This document shows, piece after piece, positions 6,172 to 7,376 of a DNA stretch of 7,376 bases (positions within the stretch are counted from its first letter, which is position 1; each line of letters begins with the position of its first letter). This stretch comes from an uncultured Taibaiella sp. (GTDB taxonomy: Bacteria > Bacteroidota > Bacteroidia > Chitinophagales > Chitinophagaceae), in assembly GCA_937871155.1 (NCBI GenBank), contig CALMXV010000374.1:1-7376 (forward strand), read 5' to 3'. The notes beneath the pieces are model-generated. The model ran no database searches, was not told the DNA's origin, and worked only from the letters and a program-made list of their open reading frames with translations. The position numbers and the translations under genes were made by a program.

Positions 6172-6915
6172 TTATGCGGTCGTTTTTTTATCTGTTTTCC
6201 ATTTTGATACAAGTCTGTCTATTGCGGCAAATGTTACTAAAGATTGTAAAGCAACGTTTTTATACGGGTCAACAAAATGAAAGAAGTCTGATTGACCAAG
6301 TTCTTCAACTGTCGCAATGATTAAAAGCAGTGTCAATAGGATGTATGCAATTTTTATGAAAGGTCTTTTATCAAGCAATTCATATGTTATGTCTTTTACA
6401 GCTTGTGGCATTTGGTCGTCTGGAATGAACCGAGCTAAAAGTTTAACTAAAAATTTGTCTGCATAGACGAACACAACAGCAATGGTAGTCAAGTTCAAAT
6501 ATGGAATTACATTCTGATTAAATGCGTCTCCCAGTTGAAGAAGTTCAAGCTGTTGAAAACTGTAAGTCGAGGCAGAAACTAATATTCCGAGCACCATTAG
6601 AGGAAGTGTCAATGAAGCTAAAAGTCTTGTTTGACTTAAAATACCTACAATGAAAAAAGGGATTAGTGGAATAGCAAAAACATATGCGATGTAATGATAA
6701 ATTTTCCTGTCCTTACCGAACCGCAAAATTTCCATTATAAGAATTACACATAGGGAGGTCAGCGGAATCGCTAAAAATAATTTTCCTCCAGGTCTTATAT
6801 TTTTGTCGGGAGTAAAATCATAGAAATAGTCAAGCCAAGAATAAATACAGCCGAATAGCATTAATGCCCCGATAAATATTAACCCTCGTTTACTTAATTT
6901 CTTCTTTTCAGTCAT
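6172..6915 (-). CDS. Multi-pass inner-membrane protein of unknown function, 247 residues
   Basis: I do not recognise a family. The protein starts MTEKKKLSKR and has about six membrane-spanning stretches: roughly residues 11-30, 45-64, 74-94, 98-117, 136-157 and 186-204, with a weaker one at 219-233. A basic N terminus and a basic tail (KWKTDKKTTA) suggest both ends are cytoplasmic if six segments is right. The soluble loops are short; the longest, at 158-186 (ARFIPDDQMPQAVKDITYELLDKRP), is likely cytoplasmic. There is no ATP-binding, metal-binding or catalytic motif to point to a transporter or enzyme class. It stands alone, with more than 300 bases of non-coding sequence on each side, unlike the tightly packed genes to its left, which hints at an accessory gene. 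The ATG at 6913-6915 precedes the first membrane segment directly. Confidence 0.7.
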   Translation of the reverse strand: MTEKKKLSKRGLIFIGALMLFGCIYSWLDYFYDFTPDKNIRPGGKLFLAIPLTSLCVILIMEILRFGKDRKIYHYIAYVFAIPLIPFFIVGILSQTRLLASLTLPLMVLGILVSASTYSFQQLELLQLGDAFNQNVIPYLNLTTIAVVFVYADKFLVKLLARFIPDDQMPQAVKDITYELLDKRPFIKIAYILLTLLLIIATVEELGQSDFFHFVDPYKNVALQSLVTFAAIDRLVSKWKTDKKTTA

Positions 6916-7376
6916 TTCGCTTTTCTATCGTGGTTGTCAGTCCTAAAATGCCACAAACGTCAGTCTGTGAATAAAACAATTCACAAACTCCTTCGAAGAT
7001 AGAAAATCTATTTGTATTTTGAAGAAAAAAGAAAGCCGATTGAAATGCCTATCATTACTGCAACTAGCCTCCATCAAATTTCCTTTTCAAGCCTTGAAGA
7101 TTGTATAAAAAGCGATAATGAAGTTCGTTTTTCGAGGCTGTTTTCAGTAACTTGGATTTTAATGTTCAAAGCTTTTGTCAATCAATTTTAGAACAATCCA
7201 AAAAATAATTTTAATAAGAAATGGTAACGCAATTTGTTCAAAGCCGCTCCATGAATGGGAGATTTTTCGGGTAAGGGAAGGTCTGTGTTTTAGCGGAATG
7301 AGATGGTCAAAAAAGCAATGGTACAAGCCCTACCACCACTACAAAGCAACTAAGCAAAAAGCTACAAAACCTCCTA
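6916..7376. other. Stretch without a supported gene at the right edge
   Basis: 461 bases in which I see no convincing gene. It holds a hairpin at 6966-6985, a short ATAGA/TCTAT inverted pair at 7005-7017 and a 13-base palindrome TTCAAGCCTTGAA at 7086-7098. A plus-strand frame is open from 7163 to the window end, with an ATG at 7298 (MRWSKKQWYKPYHHYKATKQ and onward); it could be the start of a small basic protein continuing outside, but nothing supports it yet. Confidence 0.4.
6966..6985. promoter_or_regulatory. Perfect inverted repeat upstream of the membrane protein gene
   Basis: TGTGAAT (6966-6972), six-base spacer AAAACA, ATTCACA (6979-6985): a perfect 7-base inverted repeat centred about 60 bases upstream of the minus-strand ATG at 6915. 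That distance suits a dimeric regulator's operator or a leader hairpin. No clear TAnnTTTG element was found beside it, so its role is inferred from position only. Confidence 0.35.

Noticed and set aside
6171..6177. GTTATGC next to the membrane protein stop codon, resembling an integron attC core site with the stop inside it
   Set aside because: No matching partner core and no internal palindromic arms were found within 150 bases on either orientation, and there is no integrase, so a cassette site is not supported.
7298..7376. Plus-strand open frame running off the right edge, basic product starting MRWSKKQWYKP
   Set aside because: Only 26 codons are visible, with no family match and no well-placed ribosome binding site. 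It cannot be told from chance without the flanking sequence.

Overview
The window looks like chromosomal DNA of a member of the Bacteroidota, plausibly in or near the Chitinophagia. It is AT-rich, and it carries family-typical genes (a DUF4294 protein, a WbqC family protein, short Q-starting secreted N termini). There are no strong Shine-Dalgarno sites, and several gene starts are preceded by matches to the Bacteroidota sigma factor -7 element TAnnTTTG. All convincing genes read on the minus strand except the DUF4294 gene. No rRNA, tRNA, CRISPR array, transposase or integrase was found.

From left to right: (1) 1-355 is the N-terminal part of a CDP-glucose 4,6-dehydratase gene (rfbG-like), cut by the left edge, with its own candidate promoter. 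(2) 486-2675 is a compact three-gene minus-strand unit, read from right to left: a small lipoprotein, a DCC/YuxK-like (DUF393) CxxC protein overlapping it by 26 bases, and a 481-residue secreted protein of unknown function. (3) 2827-3473 on the plus strand is a DUF4294 family gene broken into two frames. A -1 shift is needed between 3000 and 3081, where two A6 runs each form a slippery-type heptamer. (4) 3556-5862 is a second minus-strand unit, read from right to left: WbqC family protein, NeuD/PglD-like left-handed beta-helix acyltransferase, and a BKACE (DUF849, 3-keto-5-aminohexanoate cleavage type) zinc enzyme. (5) 5863-6171 is a gene-free stretch with a hairpin. (6) 6172-6915 is a minus-strand multi-pass membrane protein of unknown function. 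(7) 6916-7376 has no gene I can support, but holds a clean hairpin upstream of the membrane protein gene.

How the genes fit together (inference): the dehydratase at the left and the WbqC/acyltransferase/BKACE unit at the right both point to cell-surface polysaccharide synthesis, so the window probably lies in or beside an O-antigen or capsule locus. The most interesting part is the WbqC-acyltransferase-BKACE unit. A beta-keto acid cleavage enzyme, usually linked to lysine fermentation or carnitine-type catabolism, sits between 11 and 40 bases from sugar-modifying genes, which suggests that it supplies or processes an acyl group for an unusual sugar. The second point of interest is the split DUF4294 gene, which could be a simple decay or sequencing artefact or a genuine frameshift site.
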